NCBI RefSeq assembly: GCF_013019105.1
Contig: NZ_BLTE01000002.1
Span: 186,001 to 250,000 of the forward strand
DNA length: 64,000 nt
DNA from: Fundidesulfovibrio magnetotacticus
GTDB taxonomy: Bacteria > Desulfobacterota > Desulfovibrionia > Desulfovibrionales > Desulfovibrionaceae
Direction of reading: 5' to 3'
Part shown: piece after piece, positions 9,808-17,838 of the stretch
Numbering within the stretch: position 1 is the first letter of the stretch
Layout: every line of letters begins with the position of its first letter
Translations under genes and position numbers: made by a program
The notes under the pieces: generated by a model
Told to the model about the DNA's origin: nothing
Databases searched by the model: none
What the model saw: only the letters and a program-made list of their open reading frames with translations

Positions 9808-11313
9808 TCACGAATCCTTAAGCAGGGCTTCAGGCATTGCGATTGGATCGTTTTCCCAGGGTTCGCTAGCAGGGGTTTCATGTCCTGCGTCGGAAAGTTC
9901 CCAGGCGATGCGTCCCAGCGTCTTCACGGCGGCCTCCAGCTCCGGCCCCTGGCGCACGCCCGCCGAGAGGCGCACGAAGCGCCGGAAGCAGCCCTGGGAG
10001 GAGAAGAGCGCCCCGGGCGCGGCGCTGATGCCCGCGTCCATGGCCAGGCGCATGAACTCCACGCCGTCCCCGCCGCCGGGCAGTTCCACCCAGCAGACCG
10101 TGCCGCCCGAGGGCCGGGTGGCGCGCGTGCCGGGCGGGAAGTGGCGCTCGATGAGCCCCAGCATGTTGTCCATCATGGATTTGAGCGCCGGGCGCAGGCG
10201 CTTGAGGTGGCGGTGCATCAGGCCCTGTCGCAGGAACTCGGCCACGGCCATCTGGGTGGGGGTGGCGGTGGCCACGCTCACGGTGGCCTTGATCTCCAGG
10301 GCCTTGTCCAGGAACCGGCCGGGCATGAGCCAGCCCACGCGGTAGCCCGGGGAGAGGCTTTTGGAGAACGAGGAGCAGTGGAGCACCAGGCCCTCTCGGT
10401 CGTAGCTCTTGCAGCAGCGGGGGCGCTCGGGGCCGTGGTGCAGGTCGCCGTAGACGTCGTCCTCGATGAGGGGCGTGCCCGTGCGGGCGAGGATCTCCAC
10501 GATCTCGGCCTTGGCCGGGTCCGGGGTGAGCGCGCCGTCGGGATTGTTGAAGTTGGGGGTGAGCACGCAGGCCGCCACGCGGAAGCGCTCCGTGATCAGG
10601 GCCAGGTCGGCCGGTCGCACGCCCTCGCCGGGGCGCGAGGGCACCTCGATGACCCGCAGGCCCAGATTCTCCAGGAGCTGGAGGAAGCAGTAGTAGGTGG
10701 GCGAGGCGATGGCCACGGTGTCGCCCGGGCGCGTCACGGAGCGCAGGGCCACGTGCAGGGCCTCCATGGCCCCGTTGGTGACCACCACCCCCGAGGGGCC
10801 GCACTCGATGCCCGCGTCCAGGCAGTGGGAGGCGATCTGCACCCGCAAGGACTCCAGGCCCGGCACGGGGCCGTAGTAGCCGGTGCGCTCGCCTTCGTCG
10901 CGCAGGGTCTGGGCCAGCATGCGGTTGAGTTGCGCCAGGGGGAGCAGGGCCTCGTCGGTGCGGGCCACGCCCAGGGGCACCAGGTCGCGCCGGGCCATGT
11001 TCTCCAGGAGCTTCCCGATGAGCCGGGCGCGGTTGAGCGTCTCGGGGAACTCGTCCGGGCAGGACTTCACCCGGGGCAAGGGCAGGCGCTTCTGCCGGGC
11101 GCGCACGAAATACCCCGACTTGGGGCGGGCCTCCAGCACGCCTTCGCTCTCCAGCTGGCCATAGGCCAGAAGCACCGTGGAGAGGCTCACGCGCATGCGC
11201 TGGGCCAGGCGACGCAGGGAGGGCGCCTTGTCGCCGGGCTTGAGCCCGCCGGACTCGATCTGCTCCAGCACGCTCTGACGCACGGTCTCGTAGCGGTAGG
11301 ACTCGGGCTGCAC
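9808..11313 (-). CDS. MocR-type (GntR/PLP aminotransferase) transcriptional regulator
   Basis: A 501-residue regulator with an N-terminal GntR winged helix-turn-helix (residues about 8-75; SLRRLAQRMRVSLSTVLLAYGQLE) joined to a fold type I aminotransferase domain. The PLP-binding lysine is kept in SSFSKSLSPGYRVGW, and TPNFNNPDG and IEDDVYGD match the cofactor pocket, so it should bind PLP and probably sense an amino compound, as PdxR, GabR and TauR do. The start is GTG, placed eight bases after GGAG. It is divergent from the DUF2917 gene across 91 bases, the classic arrangement for a MocR regulator and its target. A perfect 5-bp inverted repeat sits in that gap. Confidence 0.88.
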   Translation of the reverse strand: MQPESYRYETVRQSVLEQIESGGLKPGDKAPSLRRLAQRMRVSLSTVLLAYGQLESEGVLEARPKSGYFVRARQKRLPLPRVKSCPDEFPETLNRARLIGKLLENMARRDLVPLGVARTDEALLPLAQLNRMLAQTLRDEGERTGYYGPVPGLESLRVQIASHCLDAGIECGPSGVVVTNGAMEALHVALRSVTRPGDTVAIASPTYYCFLQLLENLGLRVIEVPSRPGEGVRPADLALITERFRVAACVLTPNFNNPDGALTPDPAKAEIVEILARTGTPLIEDDVYGDLHHGPERPRCCKSYDREGLVLHCSSFSKSLSPGYRVGWLMPGRFLDKALEIKATVSVATATPTQMAVAEFLRQGLMHRHLKRLRPALKSMMDNMLGLIERHFPPGTRATRPSGGTVCWVELPGGGDGVEFMRLAMDAGISAAPGALFSSQGCFRRFVRLSAGVRQGPELEAAVKTLGRIAWELSDAGHETPASEPWENDPIAMPEALLKDS

Positions 11314-11349
11314 CTGATCTGCTCCGGTCGAAATTCGTTTGATCTGTGT

Positions 11350-11364
11350 CTGTTCCGGTAACAG
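11350..11364. promoter_or_regulatory. Inverted repeat, candidate MocR operator
   Basis: CTGTT-CCGGT-AACAG is a perfect 5-bp inverted repeat with a 5-bp centre, in the 91-bp gap between the divergent MocR-type regulator and DUF2917 genes. It lies 36 bases upstream of the regulator GTG and 40 bases upstream of the DUF2917 ATG. Position and symmetry suggest an operator serving both promoters. Five-base arms also occur by chance, so this rests mainly on context. Confidence 0.4.
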
Positions 11365-11404
11365 TTATTCTGGTTGACGAAAAGCGAAAACAAGGAGGCA
11401 TCCC

Positions 11405-11758
11405 ATGGCATACGAATCCACCCCCCGCAACTGGCCCTGCGAGTCCCGCGGCCTGGCCGACGACGCGCGCGACGCCCTGTTTCCCAACGCGTTCTCGGCC
11501 TTCGTCCAGCGCCTGCTCTTCGCCTTGACCCCGCGCGGGCGCGCAGTGGTGACGCTCGCGCCGGGCCAGACCGCCGTGCTGGAGGGCCAGCGCCTGGCGC
11601 GCGTGGCCTGCCTGGAAGGACAGGCTTGGGTGACCAACCCCGACATCGGGCGCGACGTGCTGCTCAAGGGCGGCGAGATCGTGGAGTCCCAGGGCGGGGC
11701 GTCCATGGCCGTCACGGCGGTGCGCGGCCCCTCGCGGGTGAGCCTGGGCTGGAAGTAG
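11405..11758 (+). CDS. DUF2917 family protein
   Basis: A 117-residue protein whose second half matches the DUF2917 pattern: a small beta-barrel region with LAPGQTAVLEG, then LEGQAWVTNPDIGRDVLLKGGEIVE. The conserved G-x-A/x-W-(V/I)-T and D-x-x-L-x-x-G-E positions are present. The function of the family is unknown; the fold is cupin-like by pattern. The N-terminal 40 residues are specific to this protein and carry one cysteine. There is a strong ribosome-binding site (AAGGAGG, six bases before ATG). It is divergent from a MocR-type regulator and followed by a strong hairpin, so it is probably a single-gene transcript under that regulator. Confidence 0.75.
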   Translation: MAYESTPRNWPCESRGLADDARDALFPNAFSAFVQRLLFALTPRGRAVVTLAPGQTAVLEGQRLARVACLEGQAWVTNPDIGRDVLLKGGEIVESQGGASMAVTAVRGPSRVSLGWK

Positions 11759-11763
11759 CGGCG

Positions 11764-11798
11764 CGTCCGGGCGGGCAAGCCCCAAGCCCGCCCGGACG
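11764..11798 (+). terminator. Strong hairpin after the DUF2917 gene
   Basis: The 13-bp arms (CGTCCGGGCGGGC and its exact complement) enclose a nine-base loop, beginning six bases after the DUF2917 stop. No T-run follows, so it may act as a weak or Rho-assisted terminator or as a 3' stabiliser. Confidence 0.6.
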
Positions 11799-12003
11799 GC
11801 GCGGGCGGCCGCCGCGTCGCGAGTCCGCCCGGGCGCAAGCCGCGCCTCCCGCACTGGCTGGCGCGGCCGGTCGCTGCCCCTCACGGGAGCCTCCCAGGCG
11901 CCGCCCGCAGGCGGGAGCATACACCCCGCGCCAGCCTCGCACCGCGCAGGCTGGCGGATCAATGACTCGGCGCCCCACGCGGGGGCTTGGCAAGGCCGTT
12001 GCT

Positions 12004-13053
12004 ATGGGCTATCGGATAGGCATGAAGTCCCATGCGCCTGTCAATCCTGAAGGGAAACGCTGTTTCGACGGCATCTGCGAGACGCTGGACCGCCTGGGGG
12101 TGCCCCGCAACTCCAAGTGGCGGGCGCTCATCCTGTTCATGCGCTCCATCCGCGACTACGACATCTACACTCCCGAGCAGAAGCGCCAGATCCAGGCCCT
12201 GGTCGTCCAGGTGCTCAAGGAGGGCGACCTCACGGAAACGCGCTTCGACGACATTTCCCGCAAAACCGAGGCCATCCTCTCCGCGCCCTGGCGCACCAAG
12301 CTCCAGAACGCCCTGAACGACCTCTCCCGCGCCATCGGGGATTCCCGGGGCATCATCCTCAAGCGCAAAGGCGACATCGAATCCCTGGGCCAGGAAACCG
12401 TGGAGAACGTGCAGAGCGGCAAGGACCTGGACGCCCTCCTGGAAGACATCCGCAAGGGTTTCACCGACGTGGTCCGCTACATGGAGCAGGACGCGGAGAA
12501 CCTGGCCAGGCTCTCTTTCACCGACGCCCTCACGGGTCTGGCAAACCGCCGCGCCTTCGAGGACGCCCTGGCCAAGGCCGTGGCCGGGGCCCGCGCCCGC
12601 AAGACCCCCCTGTGCGTGCTCATGGTCGACGTGGACCACTTCAAGGCCTTCAACGACCTCCACGGCCACCTCATCGGCGACCAGGCCCTCAACGCCGTGG
12701 CCTCCGTGATCCGCGACTGCCAGAAACAGGTCGAGGAACGCGGCGGCAAGGTCCTGAGCGCCCGCTACGGCGGCGAGGAGTTCACCGTCATCGCCCAGGA
12801 CATGGCCCTCAAGCAGGCCGTCGCGCTGGCCGAGCACATCCGCCACCGCATCGAGACCTACAACTTCATCATCCGCGACGTGGACGGCGAAATCCTCAAC
12901 TCCGGCATCACCCTCACCGTGAGCCTGGGCGTGGCCTGCCTCGACGACGCCTGGAAGGACTCCCTGGAACAACGCCTGATCAACGCCGCCGACGAGGCCA
13001 TGTACCAGGCCAAACTCGCCGGTCGCAACAAAGTGTTCTCCAAAGGAGACTGA
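12004..13053 (+). CDS. GGDEF diguanylate cyclase with N-terminal helical domain
   Basis: A 349-residue protein. The GGDEF domain starts near residue 170 (LSFTDALTGLANRRAF) and has the catalytic signature as GGEEF in RYGGEEFTVIAQ, the common active variant. It ends with DEAMYQAKLAGRNKV, typical of full-length domains. The RxxD inhibition site is not apparent in front of GGEEF. Residues about 15-165 are charged and helical with no recognised sensor fold; a coiled coil may lead into the catalytic domain. No membrane segment is seen. The ATG at 12004 has AAGG eight bases upstream; an ATG at 12022 is also possible. It stands between DUF2917 and a large oxidoreductase on the same strand, with no obvious functional link. 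Confidence 0.85.
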   Translation: MGYRIGMKSHAPVNPEGKRCFDGICETLDRLGVPRNSKWRALILFMRSIRDYDIYTPEQKRQIQALVVQVLKEGDLTETRFDDISRKTEAILSAPWRTKLQNALNDLSRAIGDSRGIILKRKGDIESLGQETVENVQSGKDLDALLEDIRKGFTDVVRYMEQDAENLARLSFTDALTGLANRRAFEDALAKAVAGARARKTPLCVLMVDVDHFKAFNDLHGHLIGDQALNAVASVIRDCQKQVEERGGKVLSARYGGEEFTVIAQDMALKQAVALAEHIRHRIETYNFIIRDVDGEILNSGITLTVSLGVACLDDAWKDSLEQRLINAADEAMYQAKLAGRNKVFSKGD

Positions 13054-13172
13054 CGCCCACCCGGCAAACCGCCGCCGGTTCCTCCCCCCGGCCCGGACGC
13101 CTCGCCTGCCAGGCCTTTCGCCGCCAATCCCAACCGCCCGGGAACGCCCCCCGGGCCGCCCGGAGACTCCCC

Positions 13173-16058
13173 ATGCCTTCCCCCGACCACCCCGTTGCCG
13201 AGGACTTCGCCTCGTTGGCGCGCATGGCCGCGCACGACCCCGCCATGACCCTCCAATCAATCAAGCGGAGCGACCAGCGCGACCTCGCGCTCCCCTGCTG
13301 GCCCGTCTGGCTCGCATGGAGCGCCCAGCGCGGAAGGCAGGGCATCCTGGTTGCCGACGCCCGCGAGGCCTGCCCCACGGGACTGCTCCCCGAACTGGCC
13401 GCGCGCGAACACCCCCAACGCCTGGCCCGGGGCCTGGCACTGGCCGCACTGGCCCTGGGCCGCCAGCGCCTGCACCTGATCGTCTCCCCCGGCCGCGAGG
13501 GCCTGGCTGGCATTGTACGGCAGGCCCTGGACGCCCTGGCCGCCTCACTCGCCGACCCCGGCGCGGCCCCCGGCATCGTCCTGGAGACCCACGTGGAGCC
13601 GCCCTCCCCCGACGTGCCGCCCATGGCCCTGAACCCCGATGCCTTCTCCCTCTCGCTGGCCGCCTGGACGCGCCTGCCCCTGGCCCTGGCCGGGCAGGCG
13701 GCGGGCATTCCCCTGGAGCACGGCGGCAGGCTCGTTGAACTCCCCGAAGGCGCGGACCTGCGCCAGGCCCTGGGCCTGGAAGGCCTGGCGGTCCTGGACG
13801 AAGGCCTCTCGGGCTTCGCCGCGCCGGACACGCCCCTTATCCTGGACCCCGAGGACCTGGCCGCCCGGGGGCTCGCACCCGCGCCCCACGGCGCGCGCGC
13901 CCTGGCCAAGGGCGAATGTCCCGTGGACCTGACCCGCCAGGCCCTCTACCAGCACTGGCGGCGCTCCGCCGTGCGCGAAGGCCACCCTCACCGCGTGCTC
14001 CTGGCGCGCTGCGCCCGCCTGGCCGCCCTGCTCTCCCTGGGCCGGGGCGGACGCGAGGAGCTCGAAGAGCTCACCCAGTGCGCGAAGCTCCTGGACGACG
14101 CCGGGCTCAAGGCCGCGCACACCCTTGGCTCGGCCCTGGCGGCCTTTCCGGAACAGTGGCAGGCCCACGCCGCCGGGCGCTGCGAAACCGGGGCCTGTCA
14201 GGCCCGCCGCGTGGCCCCCTGCCAGGAGCGCTGCCCAGCGGGCATCGACATCCCCAGCTTCCTCTCGCTCACCGGGCGCGGCGAACACGCCAAGGCCGCC
14301 GCAGTCATGGTGCAGGACAACCCCCTGCCCTACTCCTGCGGGCTCATCTGCCCCGCGCCCTGCGAAAAGGTCTGCCTGCGCGGCAAGGTGGACAAGCCCA
14401 TCCACATCCGGGCCATGAAGGCCGTTTCGGCACGCGCCCTCTTCGCCCAGGACAAGGACTACCCCGTGACCACCGCCCCCGCCCCCTCTGGCAGGCGCGT
14501 GGCCGTGGTGGGCGGAGGCCCCGCCGGTCTGGCCTGCGCCTCGTTCCTGGCCCGCGCGGGGCACGCCGTCACCATTCTGGAGGCCATGCCCAAGCTCGGC
14601 GGCATGATGCGCTACGGCATCCCCGAATACCGCCTGCCCAAGGCCATCCTGGACCGCGAGATCGCCACCGTGACCGGCCTGGGCGTCGAGGTGGCCACCG
14701 GCAAGGCCCTGGGGCGCGATTTCACCCTGGCCGAACTGGAGGCCCAGGGCTTCCACGCGGTGTTCCTGGCCCTGGGAGCCTGGTCCAGCCGCGCCCTGGG
14801 GCTCGACGGCGAGCGCCTGCTCACGGGCGTGGTCTCTGGCACGGAATTCCTGGTGGAGCTGGGCCTGGGCCGCAAGCCTGCCATCGGACGCAAGGTCGTG
14901 GTGGTGGGCGGCGGCAACACGGCCATGGACTGCGCCCGCACCGCCGTGCGCCTGGGCGCCGAGGAGGTGCGCGTGGTCTACCGCCGCTCCCGCACCGAGA
15001 TGCCCGCCGCCGTGGAGGAGGTGGAAGAGGCCGAGCACGAGGGCGTGCACTTCACCTTCCTGGCCGCCCCCACGCGGCTCGTGGGCGAAGGCGGCAGGCT
15101 CGCGGGCATGGAGGTGGTCACCATGGCCCTGGGCGAGCCCGACGCCTCGGGCCGCCGCCGCCCCGAACCCAAGCCCGGCAGCGAGCGCGTGATCGCCTGC
15201 GACATGATCATCTCGGCCATCGGCCAGTTTTGCGACGAGTCCTTCACCAGGGGCTCCGACGGCACCCTGGGCGACGTGTGCCTCACCAAGTGGAAGACCA
15301 TCCAGATCGACCCCGTCTCCCTGGCCACGGACCGCCCCGGCGTCTACGCAGGCGGCGACGCGGCCCAGGGACCGGCCACCGTGGTGGAGGCCATCCGCGA
15401 CGGCAAACGCGCCGCCCTGGCCATCGACGCCCATCTGGAAGGCCGGGCCTTCGATCCCTCCCTGGCCCTGCCCAAGCCCCGGCTGGAACGCGAGATCGTC
15501 TGTTCGCCGCGCGGCTGCGGCTGGGCCGAACACGACCGCCCGGAGATCCCCATGATCCCGGTGAGCGCCCGCCAGGGCAACTTCGAGCTGGTGGAGCTGG
15601 GCCTGGACCAGGAGATGGCCGTCACCGAGTCTCGCCGCTGCCTGCGCTGCGACGTGTGCATAGGCTGCGGCCTGTGCCAGCTGGTCTGCTCCGAGGCCGG
15701 TGGCGACGCCCTGCGCTTCAAGGAGGTGGGTGGCCGCCTGGTCTTCGAGGACTTCGACCGGCCCACGGACAAGTGCGTGGGCTGCGGGGCCTGCACGCGC
15801 ATCTGCCCCACCGGAGCCATGAGCCTGGTGCTTGGCAAGGGCGAGACGGCCATCGCCTTCACTGGCCACTCCATTAGCGAGCACGCCACGCCCAGCTGCC
15901 CCGAGTGCGGCGCGCCCCTGCCCGCCGGGGAATACCTGGAGCACCTGCGCCAGCGCCTGGGCGGCCAGGCCGACAGCGCCCGTCTGACCCTGGAGCTGTG
16001 CCCCGAATGCGCACACAAGAAGCGCGGCGCCAGCTTCGTGGCCTCCTTGCTGCGCTGA
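13173..16058 (+). CDS. GltD-like FAD/Fe-S oxidoreductase with degenerate NuoF-like N-terminus
   Basis: A 961-residue, probably cytoplasmic electron-transfer protein. Residues about 340-790 are a GltD/NfnB-type flavoprotein: N-terminal cysteine block (CQERCPAG with C354, CGLICPAPCEKVC), FAD motif VVGGGPAGLA near 447, NAD(P) motif VVVGGGNTAMD near 580, and GVYAGGDAAQGPATVVEA for FAD. Two [4Fe-4S] ferredoxin motifs follow (CDVCIGCGLCQLVC near 826, CVGCGACTRICP near 868). The tail has a Cys4 ribbon (CPECGAPL, CPECAHKK). The first 320 residues align by eye with NuoF/HndC (PTGL, SLBB-like GGRLVELPEGADLRQAL, then DTPLILDPEDLAARG), but the glycine-rich FMN loop and the cysteines of the NuoF cluster are mostly lost. 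GGAG precedes the ATG. Likely role: NAD(P)H-linked reduction of an unknown acceptor. Confidence 0.78.
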   Translation: MPSPDHPVAEDFASLARMAAHDPAMTLQSIKRSDQRDLALPCWPVWLAWSAQRGRQGILVADAREACPTGLLPELAAREHPQRLARGLALAALALGRQRLHLIVSPGREGLAGIVRQALDALAASLADPGAAPGIVLETHVEPPSPDVPPMALNPDAFSLSLAAWTRLPLALAGQAAGIPLEHGGRLVELPEGADLRQALGLEGLAVLDEGLSGFAAPDTPLILDPEDLAARGLAPAPHGARALAKGECPVDLTRQALYQHWRRSAVREGHPHRVLLARCARLAALLSLGRGGREELEELTQCAKLLDDAGLKAAHTLGSALAAFPEQWQAHAAGRCETGACQARRVAPCQERCPAGIDIPSFLSLTGRGEHAKAAAVMVQDNPLPYSCGLICPAPCEKVCLRGKVDKPIHIRAMKAVSARALFAQDKDYPVTTAPAPSGRRVAVVGGGPAGLACASFLARAGHAVTILEAMPKLGGMMRYGIPEYRLPKAILDREIATVTGLGVEVATGKALGRDFTLAELEAQGFHAVFLALGAWSSRALGLDGERLLTGVVSGTEFLVELGLGRKPAIGRKVVVVGGGNTAMDCARTAVRLGAEEVRVVYRRSRTEMPAAVEEVEEAEHEGVHFTFLAAPTRLVGEGGRLAGMEVVTMALGEPDASGRRRPEPKPGSERVIACDMIISAIGQFCDESFTRGSDGTLGDVCLTKWKTIQIDPVSLATDRPGVYAGGDAAQGPATVVEAIRDGKRAALAIDAHLEGRAFDPSLALPKPRLEREIVCSPRGCGWAEHDRPEIPMIPVSARQGNFELVELGLDQEMAVTESRRCLRCDVCIGCGLCQLVCSEAGGDALRFKEVGGRLVFEDFDRPTDKCVGCGACTRICPTGAMSLVLGKGETAIAFTGHSISEHATPSCPECGAPLPAGEYLEHLRQRLGGQADSARLTLELCPECAHKKRGASFVASLLR

Positions 16059-16084
16059 ACGCGGCCTTCGCGCATGGACGAAAC

Positions 16085-16116
16085 AGCCCCGGCGAGCGAC
16101 GCTCGCCGGGGCTTTT
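16085..16116 (+). terminator. Intrinsic terminator of the oxidoreductase gene
   Basis: A perfect 13-bp stem (AGCCCCGGCGAGC with its complement) has a three-base loop and is followed by TTTT, 26 bases after the stop. The next gene is convergent, and the reverse strand also shows GTTT after the stem, so it may terminate both sides. Confidence 0.9.
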
Positions 16117-16144
16117 GCGTGCAGCAGGCCAAGGACCGCCCCGG

Positions 16145-16753
16145 TCAGCGGCCCGTGGCCACCAGGGATACGAAGTTGGAGAGCGCGGCAGGCATGGGAA
16201 CGCTGGAGCACTTGCCCCAAAGGGTGAACCACGTGCGGGCGTGCACGATGCGCAGGTGCTGCCCGATGATCCGCTTCCACTCTTCCAGCGGCCGGTAGAA
16301 ATGGTATTTGTCGCGGCAGAAGGGCGGATCGCGGAACGGAAAGCGCAGGAAGACGATCCCGCCGGGGGAGAGGAAGGACGCCAGCCGCGCCAGCACCGGC
16401 GCCGGGTCCTCGAAGTGCTCGATGACGTTGAACATGGTCACCACGTCGAAGGTCCCCGGGTAGGGAACGTCCTGGGCCGCGAAATCCCGGACCTCGAAGC
16501 GGATGCTGCCGCCATGCTCGGCGCGGGCGCGCTCCACGGCGTCGGGGGAGACGTCCAGTCCGTAGCGCTCGTAGGCGTCGCCCGCCGCGGCCAGGAAGTG
16601 GCCGAAGGCGCAACCGATGTCCAGGAGCCGTCCGCGCGGCTTGAACCGGGCCAGGGTGGCCAGCTCATCGCGCCAGAAGAACGGATGGCGCAGGATGTCG
16701 TAGCTCAGCACATAGCCCGAATTTTTGCCCCGATAGTAGTCTTTGTCGTACAT
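16145..16753 (-). CDS. Class I SAM-dependent methyltransferase
   Basis: A 202-residue methyltransferase of the Methyltransf_11/23 type. SAM motif I is LLDIGCAFGHFL (about residues 43-54), the acidic residue of motif II is in YGLDVSPDAVE, and the post-motif MFNVIEHFEDPAPVL carries the common V-I-E-H-F signature. SPGGIVFLRFP is motif III. The opening MYDKDYYRGKNSGY is typical of methyltransferases found in surface-polysaccharide clusters. It sits ten bases downstream of a GT2-GtrA gene and is probably co-transcribed with it, so a lipid- or glycan-linked sugar is a plausible substrate. The exact acceptor is unknown. Confidence 0.82.
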   Translation of the reverse strand: MYDKDYYRGKNSGYVLSYDILRHPFFWRDELATLARFKPRGRLLDIGCAFGHFLAAAGDAYERYGLDVSPDAVERARAEHGGSIRFEVRDFAAQDVPYPGTFDVVTMFNVIEHFEDPAPVLARLASFLSPGGIVFLRFPFRDPPFCRDKYHFYRPLEEWKRIIGQHLRIVHARTWFTLWGKCSSVPMPAALSNFVSLVATGR

Positions 16754-16763
16754 GATTGCCCCG

Positions 16764-17810
16764 TCAGGCGTTGTCCCTGTCCTCGCCGAACACCAGCAGG
16801 CGTTGCACGGCGAAGCTTGTGAAGAAGCCGAACAGCTCGGCCAGGGGTTTCACCAGGGCCGGGCTCAGGCCGTAATAGCCGGTGAAGAGCACCATGAGGC
16901 TCGTGGTGACCAGCAGCACGACGCCCGCCGTCACGAGGTACGCAACGTATTCGCGCATGAAAGGCCGGTCGCTCTTGAATACGTAGTACTTGTTCAGCAC
17001 GAAGTTGCCCAGCGACGTGAAGGCGCGCAGCACCACGTGGAGCACCACCGGATCGGGTCGGAACACGGCAAGAAGGATCACGTAGAGCAGATAGTCTCCA
17101 AGGAAGGACACCAGCGAAACGGAGAGAAAGCGCGTGAAGACGAAGTAGACCTTGAACGAGTCCAACAGCGGATTGAAATGGGATGACGCGTTGCCTTCAA
17201 GGTAGACGGTGCTGATGGGGGTCTCCACCAATTCGATCTTGCCTTCCACGGCGCGCACAAGCATCTCCAGCTCGAAATCGTAGCGTGTGGCGGCGATGCG
17301 CAGAAGCGGCGCCAGCAACGCGCGCGGTATGCCGCGCAGGCCCGTCTGGGTGTCCGAGACGCTCCGGCCCGTGAGGAAGGCGAAGATGCGCCGTGTGCAC
17401 TCGTTGCCGAAGCGGCTGCGCAGGGGAACGTCGCCCGAGAACGCGCGGACCCCCAGCACAAGGGCGTCGGGGTGCTCAAGGAGCGAGCGCCCCACGGCCA
17501 GTGCGTCCGCCGTCAGGTGCTGGCCGTCGGCGTCCAGGGTGACCACACCCGCGCAATGGGGGTGGTTGCAGAGCACGTGGTTGAAGCCCGTCTTGAGGGC
17601 CGCGCCCTTCCCAAGGTTCACCGCGTGGCGCAGGAGCGTAACGCCGGGCAGGGCCGCCAGGGCGTCAAAGATGGCGGAGCTCTCCGGCCCGCTGCCGTCG
17701 TCCACCGCCACCACCTCGCCGAAGAGTCCGGAAGCCGCCAGCTCGGAAGCGATGCGCACCACCTCGGGGCTGGGCTTGTAGGCGGGTATCAGAGCGATCA
17801 GTTGAGGCAT
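16764..17810 (-). CDS. Family 2 glycosyltransferase fused to a GtrA-like membrane domain
   Basis: A 348-residue protein with two parts. Residues 1 to about 220 are a GT2 catalytic domain like dolichol/undecaprenyl-phosphate sugar transferases: LIPAYKPSPEVV, VVAVDDGSG, the donor metal site TLDADGQH, and SDTQTGLRGIPR. Residues about 225-348 hold four hydrophobic segments of GtrA type (FLGDYLLYVILL, NFVLNKYYVFKSD, VVLLVTTSLMVLF, FFTSFAVQRLLVF). Fusions of this kind are thought to make an undecaprenyl-phosphate-linked sugar and help flip it across the inner membrane. The neighbouring polytopic protein (17839-19422) would be a fitting partner that uses the lipid-linked sugar outside the cytoplasm. 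Confidence 0.88.
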   Translation of the reverse strand: MPQLIALIPAYKPSPEVVRIASELAASGLFGEVVAVDDGSGPESSAIFDALAALPGVTLLRHAVNLGKGAALKTGFNHVLCNHPHCAGVVTLDADGQHLTADALAVGRSLLEHPDALVLGVRAFSGDVPLRSRFGNECTRRIFAFLTGRSVSDTQTGLRGIPRALLAPLLRIAATRYDFELEMLVRAVEGKIELVETPISTVYLEGNASSHFNPLLDSFKVYFVFTRFLSVSLVSFLGDYLLYVILLAVFRPDPVVLHVVLRAFTSLGNFVLNKYYVFKSDRPFMREYVAYLVTAGVVLLVTTSLMVLFTGYYGLSPALVKPLAELFGFFTSFAVQRLLVFGEDRDNA

Positions 17811-17838
17811 GGAGTTCTCCGTGCGTCCGGCGTGGCGG

